Part shown: positions 40,849 through 49,096 of the stretch, in pieces
Layout: each line of letters starts with the position of its first letter
Numbering within the stretch: the first letter of the stretch is position 1
Virus record (IMG/VR): IMGVR_UViG_3300028377_000008
Coordinates: 1-64,000 of that record
DNA length: 64,000 nt
Strand: one strand, 5' to 3'
From: a virus
The notes under the pieces: generated by a model
What the model saw: only the letters and a program-made list of their open reading frames with translations
Database searches by the model: none
What the model was told of the DNA's origin: nothing
Program-made: the position numbers and the translations under genes

Positions 40849-41481
40849 ATGCTTGATGAAGACCTAAATAAATACGAAGATCTGATAAAGCGGTCTGATA
40901 GAGTTTCGGCCACCTATGATGTATTGGTAAAACAAGAAAAATCCTATAAAGAAGAGATAGAAGAATCTAGGGAAGAGATTTTAGTTTTAGAAAAAGTAGA
41001 AGAATTATTCAAATTCTTACTTGACAAATACGTTCATAAATATGCAGAGAGTTTTTCTGAAATCGTCACCGAAGGTTTACAGACAATTTTCCATGATCAG
41101 GATATATCTTTTGATGTTGCCGTAGACCAGAAAAGGGGGAAGGTCTGGGTTGATTTTGAAACGGTTGAGGATGGTATTAGAGGTCAGTGTCTTCAAAGCT
41201 TTGGCGGTGGGGTAACAAGCGTCGAAAGTCTTCTCCTGCGCCTTCTGGTGCTTCTGAAAAAGAAATTAGCACGATACTTGATATTGGATGAAAGTCTTGC
41301 GGCTTTATCTTCTGATTATGTTCCAAATGCCGGAGAATTTATTCAGAAAATGTGTGATGAGTTAGATATAGATGTATTGCTGATAACGCACAACAAAAGT
41401 TTTCTGGAATATGCAGACACCGCCTATGAAGCTACTTTAGATAATTCTGGAGCCTTAGTTTTATCGAAACAGTCAAATTAA
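40849..41481 (+). CDS. C-terminal half of a Rad50/SbcC-like ATPase
   Basis: 210 residues from ATG 40849 (TGGAG eight bases upstream; a longer in-frame start at 40819 would lie in the terminator). A short coiled coil leads into an ABC-type head: 'QSFGGGVTSVESLLLRLL' (signature motif, near 117), 'ARYLILDESLAALS' (Walker B, near 142-155) and 'DVLLITHNKSFLEYAD' (H-loop). There is no Walker A and no zinc hook. It completes the N-terminal half at 34245, giving a Rad50 from two polypeptides encoded 5.4 kb apart. Confidence 0.85.
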   Translation: MLDEDLNKYEDLIKRSDRVSATYDVLVKQEKSYKEEIEESREEILVLEKVEELFKFLLDKYVHKYAESFSEIVTEGLQTIFHDQDISFDVAVDQKRGKVWVDFETVEDGIRGQCLQSFGGGVTSVESLLLRLLVLLKKKLARYLILDESLAALSSDYVPNAGEFIQKMCDELDIDVLLITHNKSFLEYADTAYEATLDNSGALVLSKQSN

Positions 41482-41494
41482 TGAAAGGGATAAG

Positions 41495-41962
41495 ATGCAT
41501 TCTAATAAAGAAGTTAAAAAGAAGTTAAGAACCGTAAAGAGAAAGTATCTGTCTCGTCAGTACAAGGAAAAATTGAGCCAGTGTCCTAAGAACTGTGTAA
41601 ACAACTATAGACATACTTCCACCAATGAAGAGGGAGAGGAAGTGGAGATAGGTTTATGTCTACTTGCTGCGGAGAACCCAGAGGAATGGCAAGGTTTTAT
41701 CTGCGATGATGAAGAAACCGCCAAGAACTGTCCTTATTTTTCCTGTAAAAATACTAGGGAAAGCATTCAAAGTGACTTTGAAGAAAAACTGGAAGATGAA
41801 GTTGTGGTGGCCAACAGCTATAAGGACATAGCTGCATTACAGTGGGTTCTAGAAGAGAAGGTTTATAGTTGGGACCAAAAATGGTATCAAGCCTTTTGGG
41901 TCTGGTTCGTTTTTCAACTTCATCGAATAAGTTGTGCAATCCGAAATATGGGACTGGGGTAA
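41495..41962 (+). CDS. unknown Cys-rich protein
   Basis: 155 residues; basic N-terminus, then seven Cys (for example CPKNC, and CPYFSC further on) suggesting metal binding, and an aromatic C-terminal segment ('WYQAFWVWFVFQL') that may be buried or membrane-associated. Not recognised. Confidence 0.7.
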   Translation: MHSNKEVKKKLRTVKRKYLSRQYKEKLSQCPKNCVNNYRHTSTNEEGEEVEIGLCLLAAENPEEWQGFICDDEETAKNCPYFSCKNTRESIQSDFEEKLEDEVVVANSYKDIAALQWVLEEKVYSWDQKWYQAFWVWFVFQLHRISCAIRNMGLG

Positions 41963-41968
41963 TTACTA

Positions 41969-42712
41969 ATGTCAGCACTCACTAAATTTCTTTCGACGGA
42001 AGTTCATCGCAAGAAAATGAAAGAGAAGAAGGCGGGATTAAAAACTCCCCTCACTATGCGTATGAATCCTCATCAGGATCTAGACAGTTTTTTTGTGTCT
42101 ACTTCCCGTGGTAAGGTTCAGTGTGTAGGAAACGCTAAGGTAGGTGTCCCTACCAATTTCTTTGAATTAGAGCCTCAGGATGAAGATGCGTTTCATGCAG
42201 AATTGGTCGACCAGATATTTATAGAGGGTTGTGAAAATAAGTGGGGCGGCGTAGCCATGATGGATTCATTTACTCGAAATGAGATCGACGACATCAAAGA
42301 GTATTTTTTGACCTATGATCTCTCCATGTTTCAAATCATGTGTGGTCCTAGAGGATATAAAGCCCTTCAAGAAACTGGTATATTGGTTCATCCCTCAGGT
42401 AAGGGTGGAGTTTCCGAACTTCCGGATCTGAATACTCTAAAAGAGTGGGAAAAAGAGCATTTTGTTGTTGGGATGCTAGATACCAGACCAGTATTCTTAA
42501 ATGAATTTCTAGGACCCTATATTGTTTTTTCGGCGCACCCCTCGTTTGTGGGGATATTAACTAGAATTGACACGAATATTACTATTTTCCTTCATAATGC
42601 AGAAAGAGGGGTGGTCGTAGTCCGTCTCCCCGAGCCAGAGCACGAAACCGAAGAAGAAGTAGGGGAAGAGGTAGAGGAAGAGGATAATAATACTGAGTCT
42701 GCAAATGAGTAA
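41969..42712 (+). CDS. unknown protein with acidic tail
   Basis: 247 residues. A basic first 25 residues, an alpha/beta body and a very acidic last 35 residues. No motif I know. It overlaps the next gene by eight bases and lies upstream of primase, so a replication role is possible by context. Confidence 0.7.
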   Translation: MSALTKFLSTEVHRKKMKEKKAGLKTPLTMRMNPHQDLDSFFVSTSRGKVQCVGNAKVGVPTNFFELEPQDEDAFHAELVDQIFIEGCENKWGGVAMMDSFTRNEIDDIKEYFLTYDLSMFQIMCGPRGYKALQETGILVHPSGKGGVSELPDLNTLKEWEKEHFVVGMLDTRPVFLNEFLGPYIVFSAHPSFVGILTRIDTNITIFLHNAERGVVVVRLPEPEHETEEEVGEEVEEEDNNTESANE

Positions 42713-42965
42713 TTATCGTTTCCAAAATACAGAAGACCTTACTAGCATAGATGCTACAGGGTTCAAAGCACGCCTTAAAGGATTAAATATCAAAGACTGT
42801 ATTATGGTTTTAGAACCCAATAACGAATGCAGTTTAAAACTTCTCACAAGGTCCAGTAATTCTTCTACTTTCTTGGAAGGAGTTGTTAGAGTCACAGAAA
42901 AGGTTATTGACAGAAAAAGAATTAGACGAATATCTAAAACGATTAGTACGAGAGAAATGAAATGA
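42705..42965 (+). CDS. small unknown protein
   Basis: 86 residues, basic C-terminus ('DRKRIRRISKTISTREMK'). Its end overlaps the primase start as ATGA. Unrecognised. Confidence 0.7.
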   Translation: MSNYRFQNTEDLTSIDATGFKARLKGLNIKDCIMVLEPNNECSLKLLTRSSNSSTFLEGVVRVTEKVIDRKRIRRISKTISTREMK

Positions 42966-43717
42966 GCAAGTTTTATCTGGACCAAATTTTTAAAGAAGGG
43001 GCAAAACACATATCTAAAAGCCAAAAAGCTCTTAGATATCTGGCGTCCCGAGGAGTTTCAGAAGATCAAATTACAGACCTCAACTTAGGATACATCCCAG
43101 AAGATGAGTGGCCTCCTTATATAGATCCTAAGAAAGCAACTGAAGAAGAGTTGCATTATTGGAAGCAGTCTGGTAAAGGAGTTAAGCTGAAAGGTAAACT
43201 CCTTTTCCCTATGACCAATGCTATCGGAATTAAAAAGGCTCTTCAGATTAGAACTCCAGACCCCAAGATCAAAGACTATTGGAAGTTGTATACACTGAGG
43301 GCAGACATAGACGCTCTCTTTTTTGGGACTAATGTGGCCATGCCTCATATATGGGAGACTAGAGAAGTTTATTTGGTGGAAGGGATCTTTGATCTGTTTC
43401 CAATGCAAAGGGTCTTTCCAAATACACTGTGTTGTGGTACAGCTACGTTGAACCCTGAACAGATCACATTTCTTAAACGTTATGTAGATCGAGTACATAT
43501 CATGTTCGATCATGATGAACAGGGGGAGAAGTTTTTTAACAAGTTTTATAGAGAATATCGGAGAGATTTCGATATCATTGAGAAAGTCTCATATGGCGGA
43601 AGTGACCCTTCCGATTCATGGGAGAGATTGGGAGAAGAAAGTTTCCGGCAACAATTTGGATCGGAACTTTTTTACTCTCTCAATAGTTCAAATAGAGCAG
43701 GACCCCTTTTTGGGTAA
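42962..43717 (+). CDS. DnaG-like TOPRIM primase core without zinc domain
   Basis: 251 residues. An N-terminal DnaG-like part ('ALRYLASRGVSEDQITDLNLGYIP', 'GKLLFPMTNAIGIKKALQIR') is followed by a TOPRIM domain with 'VYLVEGIFD' (catalytic Glu) and 'HIMFDHDEQG' (metal-binding Asp pair). The CHC2 zinc-binding domain and a helicase-binding domain are absent, so template recognition must come from another protein. Primer synthesis at the fork is the likely role. Confidence 0.8.
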   Translation: MSKFYLDQIFKEGAKHISKSQKALRYLASRGVSEDQITDLNLGYIPEDEWPPYIDPKKATEEELHYWKQSGKGVKLKGKLLFPMTNAIGIKKALQIRTPDPKIKDYWKLYTLRADIDALFFGTNVAMPHIWETREVYLVEGIFDLFPMQRVFPNTLCCGTATLNPEQITFLKRYVDRVHIMFDHDEQGEKFFNKFYREYRRDFDIIEKVSYGGSDPSDSWERLGEESFRQQFGSELFYSLNSSNRAGPLFG

Positions 43718-43753
43718 TAATTAACACGAACCGAAAAACAAGGAGCCACTATT

Positions 43754-44314
43754 ATGGCACAAGATTATTGGATTGCAGACGAAGTCAACGATATTGTTCA
43801 ATCATACATGAAGTACCACGCAGATCTTATTGGAGCTAAGATTTGTTGTGTTTTCAAAGAAAAAGCTTCCAAAAGTGATGGAGTCCCCATCGTTGGTAAG
43901 ATTGGCAAAGTTACTGCCAAGTACAAGCCTTTCATGGAAGAGCCTTTCGACTATATGATGGAGATTGGCGCAGATGCATGGGCTGACCTAGATATGTCTC
44001 AACGAGAGGCATGGGTAGACCATCTATTAGAACATGCTTACGGTATTGAGAACGAGCGTACCGGAGACATGTCCTGGAAGCTTAGGAGCCCTGAGCTTAT
44101 GGTTTTCCCTACGACCGTGAATCGTCATGGGTTGGGTTGGAAAACTGGCCTGGCAAAAATTGCTACGCTCCAACTCCCTCAGAATACCCCAACTCCTCCT
44201 ACCTCTAAATCCGGTAAGGGCACGAATAAGACTGCCAAGAAAAGTTCGGGGTCAAATGCCGCAGCTAAAGGCAGTAATTCCGATGATTTTGACGATCTAA
44301 TGTCAGACCTCTAA
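43754..44314 (+). CDS. phage metallopeptidase-like protein with altered motif and gp32-like tail
   Basis: 186 residues. 'YMMEIGADAWADLDMSQREAWVDH' and 'VNRHG' resemble the putative phage metallopeptidase family, in which HExxH follows. Here the site reads HLLEH (90-94): both His remain but the catalytic Glu position is Leu. A Lys/Gly/Ser-rich linker (about 140-172) leads to an acidic end, DDFDDLMSDL, like the tail of T4 gp32. Probably not a working peptidase; possibly a DNA-binding or adaptor protein. Confidence 0.65.
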   Translation: MAQDYWIADEVNDIVQSYMKYHADLIGAKICCVFKEKASKSDGVPIVGKIGKVTAKYKPFMEEPFDYMMEIGADAWADLDMSQREAWVDHLLEHAYGIENERTGDMSWKLRSPELMVFPTTVNRHGLGWKTGLAKIATLQLPQNTPTPPTSKSGKGTNKTAKKSSGSNAAAKGSNSDDFDDLMSDL

Positions 44315-44332
44315 TTTCCCAACTAGAATCAT

Positions 44333-44367
44333 AGGGGCGGCTCATTAAGATGGGTCGCCCCTTTTTA
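44333..44367 (+). terminator. rho-independent terminator
   Basis: A 13-bp stem with two G-T pairs (44333-44345 with 44350-44362) and T-run after it. Confidence 0.9.
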
Positions 44368-44389
44368 CCTTTTGATTTTAGAGGTTTTC

Positions 44390-45331
44390 ATGCCACAACT
44401 TAAAGCGCCCTTCCCTTATTTTGGAGGTAAATCCTCTATAGCGGATTTGGTCTGGGATCGATTTGGAGAAGTTCGATCCTATATCGAGCCTTTCGTAGGG
44501 TCCGCCGCCATTTCTTTGGCTAACCCACGACCGGAAGCGTTAGAATTGGAAATACTAAACGACCTCGATGGTATGATAACAAATGCCTGGAGAACCTTGA
44601 AGTGGAATCCTGAAGAATTAAAACCTATAATTGATTGGCCCATGAATGAGTTGGATCTTCATGCTCGTTCCGAATGGGTAGAATCTCAAAGGGGAGAGTT
44701 AGAGGCACGTTTACATGGAGAAGACCTAACGGATATTCTTAGGACAGATCCACATTTCCATGATGTAAAAATAGCAGCATGGTGGATATGGGGAATGGGA
44801 GCTGCTATTGGAGATGCTTTTGTAAAACAGAAAAAAGCGATCCCCTGCGTCTATTCTCCTAGAGGTGTGCATGGTAAAACTTTCGATGTAGATGCTATGC
44901 TTGCTAAATTTGAAACTCGTCTCCGAAATACCCGAGTAACTTGTGGGAATTGGAAAAGAGTTGTTGGAGACAATATTCTTCTCAATACAACTCCGGTAGC
45001 AGTCTTCTTAGACCCTCCTTATGCGAATAAGGATAGACACGACACTTATGCTCATGAAAGCTACTCAGTGGCTTCTGAGGTTGGTGAGTGGTGTTTAGAG
45101 CATGGGGATAATCCCGACGTGAAGATTATACTTGCGGGTTACGAAGGGGATTATGAATTACCAGAGTCTTGGGAGTGTATTCCCTGGAAAACTATGGGTG
45201 GATATGGTAATATATCACGAGTGGAGGGAGGAACAACTAGGGGCAAGGAAAACGCTTGCAAAGAGCGTCTTTGGTTAAATCCTTCTTGCAATGCTTCTTA
45301 CGATTCTTCTATATTTTCATCGTTTATCTAA
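44390..45331 (+). CDS. Dam-like (D12 class) DNA adenine methyltransferase
   Basis: 313 residues from ATG 44390, with AGAGG upstream. 'PFPYFGGKSSIADLVW' and 'YIEPFVGSAAISL' are the D12-class SAM motif, and 'VFLDPPYANKDRH' (about 200) is the catalytic DPPY. 'GRE/GRTTRGKE'-like basic end. N6-adenine methylation, probably for self-protection. It is the third methyltransferase gene besides 36423 and 36890. Confidence 0.85.
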   Translation: MPQLKAPFPYFGGKSSIADLVWDRFGEVRSYIEPFVGSAAISLANPRPEALELEILNDLDGMITNAWRTLKWNPEELKPIIDWPMNELDLHARSEWVESQRGELEARLHGEDLTDILRTDPHFHDVKIAAWWIWGMGAAIGDAFVKQKKAIPCVYSPRGVHGKTFDVDAMLAKFETRLRNTRVTCGNWKRVVGDNILLNTTPVAVFLDPPYANKDRHDTYAHESYSVASEVGEWCLEHGDNPDVKIILAGYEGDYELPESWECIPWKTMGGYGNISRVEGGTTRGKENACKERLWLNPSCNASYDSSIFSSFI

Positions 45332-45355
45332 TATAAAATGAGCTAGGTTACGAAT

Positions 45356-46777
45356 ATGTCATTTGATACGAAATATCGCCCACTTAAATTTGAAGATGTG
45401 GTAGGTCAAAAAGGGACAGTTGATGTTCTTAAAAAATTAGTTACAACAGATCAGGTTTTTCATAAGTCTTATATCTTTGCGGGTCCTTCCGGTACGGGCA
45501 AGACTACTACTGCTCGTATTTTGGCTAGAGCAATGCTTTGTGATGATGTAGATCCGGATACCGGAGAGCCTTGCAATCAATGTGAGTCTTGTCGAGAGAT
45601 CATAGATGGCACCTCTTCCTTCTCTTTTATTGAGATGGATGCTGCCAATAACTCGGGGGCCGATAAAATTCGTCAGATCGTAGATGAACTTGATTATTAT
45701 ACCTTAGGTGGAAAGGATCGAAAGATTTACCTGATAGATGAATGCCACCGTCTTTCAGCGCAGGCCATGGACGCTCTTCTCAAACCAATGGAAGATAACG
45801 TAACGGGGAGCAAAGACAAACGACTGGTTTGTTTGTTCTGTACTACGGAACCTGAGAAGATTAGAAACACGATCAAAGCCCGTTGTATGATGTTTGGAAT
45901 CAAAGAACCTGAAAGGGAGGAAGCAGTTGATCGTCTTCGATGGATCTGTGAACAGGAAAATATCTCACATACAGAGGACGCTTTAGATATCATCTATTCT
46001 TTTGGAAGAGGACAGATCCGTGATATGGTAAATGCCCTTGAAAGGGTATCGCAGGCGGGACCTGTTACTTCTGCAAATTCGAGAAAGCATCTGGGCCTTG
46101 GTGCAGTTTCTAATTATTACCTCATTTTGGAGCATATTCAGGACGACCTCCCTAAAGCACTGTCATTGGCAGAAGAGACGTTAAGGATGGTTGACCCTCC
46201 CGCTTTCTACGAAGGACTAGCGGACGCAGCTATGGCTTCTTATCGAGCCTCCTGGGATATCTTAGAAGGAATTGGTTATGTAGACCAAGAAAAAGCTAAA
46301 AAGGTATTTGACCTATTGGGAGAAAATGTTCTTTGGATAGCAGATCGTATTTTGGGTTCAAGCAAAAAAATAGATGAGAATGTTTTGACCTGTGAGTTGG
46401 TTATTTTACATCGTTATTTAAATGATGGGACTATTTTTTCCTCATCTAGTGTTCAAGGGGGTAGAGGCACCGCGCCTAAGCAAGTTAATCCTAACGATTC
46501 TTGTGAAGATAGTTCTGATGATAGCTCGTCTGATGATACAGACGACGATACGACTACGATTCCGTCTGGATATAATGTTGACGTTGCCCGAGATTTGGCA
46601 AATGACATTTCACAGACGGGTTCACATTTCGTCAATCCTGATATGCCTGCAAAGCCAGAATTGGGAGACGAAGATGATGTGAACTCTATAAGACCTTTAA
46701 ACCCCACTAAAAGCGATCTCCGGAACTTTTCTGCACAGGATGTAAGAGAGTTTGATCGGAGATTTTTTGATGACTGA
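45356..46777 (+). CDS. dnaX: clamp-loader ATPase subunit (DnaX gamma/tau-like)
   Basis: 473 residues. 'FDTKYRPLKFEDVVGQ' start, Walker A GPSGTGKTTTAR (43-54), zinc site with Cys62, Cys73, Cys76 and Cys79, Walker B 'YLIDECHRLS', and 'IKARCMMF' corresponding to the SRC arginine-finger motif. Domains I-III are present; the C-terminal 100 residues are a Ser/Asp-rich low-complexity tail, not a tau domain. With 11634, 12646 and 39640 it completes a clamp and loader set. Confidence 0.9.
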   Translation: MSFDTKYRPLKFEDVVGQKGTVDVLKKLVTTDQVFHKSYIFAGPSGTGKTTTARILARAMLCDDVDPDTGEPCNQCESCREIIDGTSSFSFIEMDAANNSGADKIRQIVDELDYYTLGGKDRKIYLIDECHRLSAQAMDALLKPMEDNVTGSKDKRLVCLFCTTEPEKIRNTIKARCMMFGIKEPEREEAVDRLRWICEQENISHTEDALDIIYSFGRGQIRDMVNALERVSQAGPVTSANSRKHLGLGAVSNYYLILEHIQDDLPKALSLAEETLRMVDPPAFYEGLADAAMASYRASWDILEGIGYVDQEKAKKVFDLLGENVLWIADRILGSSKKIDENVLTCELVILHRYLNDGTIFSSSSVQGGRGTAPKQVNPNDSCEDSSDDSSSDDTDDDTTTIPSGYNVDVARDLANDISQTGSHFVNPDMPAKPELGDEDDVNSIRPLNPTKSDLRNFSAQDVREFDRRFFDD

Positions 46778-47297
46778 AAGCAGCAGCAAACAGTGGGTTA
46801 TTCTTGAATTATCTCATATGGGGGAGAAGGAAAGCCCTCCAGATTTAGTTAAATTATTAAAGGGGGATATCGGAGATGAAAAGGTAGAGATCTTTGTGCC
46901 TTCTGCTTCTTTTCATAGGAGGGATAATTGGGTTACCATTTGTCTTATGGAAGGTTATATTTTCATTGAAGGAGGACTAGCTGCCGGATTTTATTTCGAT
47001 CTGGAAAGATCCGCCTATATTCAGAGGGTATTGACTAGAGATGAACCCCATGGTCGATTTATCGTCTACATTCCAGGAGAAGAGGTAGATGAATTAAAAG
47101 CTCGCCTCCGTACTCAAACCCTTCGAGATTTTGGAGAAGGAGACTATGTTGAGATCATCGAAGGAGCTTATGAAAATTTAGAAGGTACGGTCCTAGATTT
47201 TAACCCACAAACAGATCACGCATTAGTGGAGATTCACGAATTGGTTAGTATTGAAACCATTGTGGAACTCCCTTTGCAATTTTTACGAAAAATTTAA
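46770..47297 (+). CDS. nusG: NusG-like transcription elongation factor
   Basis: 175 residues from ATG 46770, overlapping the end of dnaX. An NGN-like domain ('VEIFVPSASFHRRDNW', 'LMEGYIFIEG') is followed by a KOW motif ('GDYVEIIEGAYENLEGTV'). NusG family members bind RNA polymerase and act as pausing or antitermination factors. In a phage genome with many strong terminators it may alter read-through of host polymerase. This role is inference. Confidence 0.8.
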   Translation: MTESSSKQWVILELSHMGEKESPPDLVKLLKGDIGDEKVEIFVPSASFHRRDNWVTICLMEGYIFIEGGLAAGFYFDLERSAYIQRVLTRDEPHGRFIVYIPGEEVDELKARLRTQTLRDFGEGDYVEIIEGAYENLEGTVLDFNPQTDHALVEIHELVSIETIVELPLQFLRKI

Positions 47298-47317
47298 CAC
47301 GAAACTAAGGAAAAGAT

Positions 47318-48262
47318 ATGTCAAAGAACCTAATTGTAGACGGTATGAACATCGCATTTCGGAGCCATCATATCTATGATGTAAAGCAGGGTCTTAAAAC
47401 GTCGTCAGGCGTCCCTACAGGTATTGTTTATGGATTCGTAAAGAGAGTCCTTAAATGGAAAAGACAATACCCCGAGCATAAAATTACAGTGGCCTGGGAC
47501 TGTCCTACTGCGAAGAAAGAACGTCAAAAGGTTTTTGCAGATTATAAATCCAATCGCGATCGGGATTTTAAAGAAGTAGAGTCTGATAAAGAAGGGGAAG
47601 AAATGATCGACATCTTCACCCTCCAGATTGAGTTCCTTCAAAATTTCTTGAAGTCTTTGAATGTAGATCAGGTAAAAGCTAAAGGATATGAGGCTGATGA
47701 TCTAATTGGTACTTTGGCGCGAGGTCCCATGCAGGATGACCATAATATTATCCTTACTAGTGACAGAGATATGTTGCAGTTGGTGACCTGGAAGACTATC
47801 CAAATGACTCCCGAAGGCAAGGCATACGATCCGGACAAGGTTGCAGAAGATTATGGTGTTCGACCTGAGTACCTTCTAACTTTTCGAGTTTTTGATGGAG
47901 ATTCCAGTGATTGTCTCCCTGGATTGCCTAGATTCCGTAAAAAAGTGATAGCCCGCATAGTCAATGACAACGACGGAAGTATCGAATCTATTTATAATTC
48001 TGATATAGAGAACCTGTCTGATAAGGAGACAGAAAAACTTGCAGCCTTTGAAGATCAGGCTCAAATTAATTCTCAAATTATGACATTACGAACTGTAGAC
48101 GACTACGAGTGTATAAAAGGAAATTGGAATAAAGACGAAATTAACGGTATGTGCGATCTTTTAGAATTTAAATCTCTTCGAGCAGAGTTGCTTGAAGCTA
48201 ATAATCCCAATCAAGGTTTCCTGAGGTACACTGATGAGTCGTTATTACATTCAACCGATTGA
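47318..48262 (+). CDS. 5'-3' flap exonuclease (FEN / T5 D15-like)
   Basis: 314 residues. 'LIVDGMNIAFRSHHIYDV', 'VAWDCPTAKKERQKVFADYKS', 'AKGYEADDLIGTLA' and 'IILTSDRDMLQLVT' carry the conserved acids of FEN-family nucleases, followed by 'VFDGDSSDCLPGLPRFRKK' (helix-hairpin region). Removes RNA primers and flaps; works with LigA. Confidence 0.9.
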   Translation: MSKNLIVDGMNIAFRSHHIYDVKQGLKTSSGVPTGIVYGFVKRVLKWKRQYPEHKITVAWDCPTAKKERQKVFADYKSNRDRDFKEVESDKEGEEMIDIFTLQIEFLQNFLKSLNVDQVKAKGYEADDLIGTLARGPMQDDHNIILTSDRDMLQLVTWKTIQMTPEGKAYDPDKVAEDYGVRPEYLLTFRVFDGDSSDCLPGLPRFRKKVIARIVNDNDGSIESIYNSDIENLSDKETEKLAAFEDQAQINSQIMTLRTVDDYECIKGNWNKDEINGMCDLLEFKSLRAELLEANNPNQGFLRYTDESLLHSTD

Positions 48263-49019
48263 CCCCGCAGAACTCGCCCAACGTTTTTCGACGGAAGATA
48301 TACTAGACCCCATTCATGGACAAGATGAAGAATGGATGAATCCCCGTTTGGATAAAATCCGAGACGTTTTAGACCGTCTTCCAGATCGAGAGACGGATCT
48401 GATTCGTCTTTATTTTTTTAGAAATAAGAAACAGACCGACATTGCGGAAATCTTCGGCATTACTCAAGCAGCAGTTTCTTATCGAATTAAGAGAGCGTTG
48501 TCAAGGATTAGATTTCTAGTAGATATGCCAGACCTAGATAAACATGATATTTATGATATCCTGATTGATATCATGCCTACTGAATTAGATGCTTCTATTT
48601 TCAAGGAAATGTATGAAACCACCTGTCAGTCCGAAGTCGCCAATAGGCTTGAGATTACTCAAGGAAGGGTACGACATCGTTTTATTAAAAACCTGCATCA
48701 TTTAGGTAAGACCCTTCTTGATAGGTTTTATGCTTGGGCTAATACCTTAGATCCTACATCATTTGAGGCGAAAAATGTATTAGAAAAGCTCGACTGTATC
48801 TCTCATCGTATGGATGGTATGGAACCTGAAGACTTTGAAGAGGAATTAAATGCAATAACTGCTATTGTAGAAGACCTCCCCTCCGAATTACAAGACGAAG
48901 AAACTCTCCAATTTGCGGCTATCTACCGCGTTTTCGTCCGAATCCGTTACAATTTTAATATCCTAAGAGAAGTGAAGCTTCCTAAATGGAGTAAACGGGC
49001 TAAAAATACCCTTACTTGA
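48234..49019 (+). CDS. sigma factor-like protein with two helix-turn-helix domains
   Basis: 261 residues, starting inside the end of the FEN gene with GAGG upstream. 'LPDRETDLIRLYFFRNKK' plus 'TDIAEIFGITQAAVSYRIKR' is a sigma-70 region 4-like domain. A second, weaker one follows ('CQSEVANRLEITQGRVRHRF'). No clear region 2 is seen. It lies exactly at the boundary between replication genes and virion genes, so a late-gene sigma or co-activator is inferred. Confidence 0.75.
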   Translation: MSRYYIQPIDPAELAQRFSTEDILDPIHGQDEEWMNPRLDKIRDVLDRLPDRETDLIRLYFFRNKKQTDIAEIFGITQAAVSYRIKRALSRIRFLVDMPDLDKHDIYDILIDIMPTELDASIFKEMYETTCQSEVANRLEITQGRVRHRFIKNLHHLGKTLLDRFYAWANTLDPTSFEAKNVLEKLDCISHRMDGMEPEDFEEELNAITAIVEDLPSELQDEETLQFAAIYRVFVRIRYNFNILREVKLPKWSKRAKNTLT

Positions 49020-49028
49020 TGTAGTAGA

Positions 49029-49089
49029 CTTTCGGTATTCCTTTTTTATCGTATAGCATACGGAATCACTTTAACTCATCCGAAAGGAG
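49029..49089 (+). promoter_or_regulatory. nested hairpins reaching into the SD before the late genes
   Basis: CTTTCGG (49029-49035) pairs with CCGAAAG (49080-49086); ATTCC (49037-49041) with GGAAT (49062-49066); GTAT with ATAC (49051-49061). The outer 3' arm overlaps the SD AAAGGAG (49083-49089) of ATG 49097. Confidence 0.45.
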
Positions 49090-49096
49090 CAACGTC

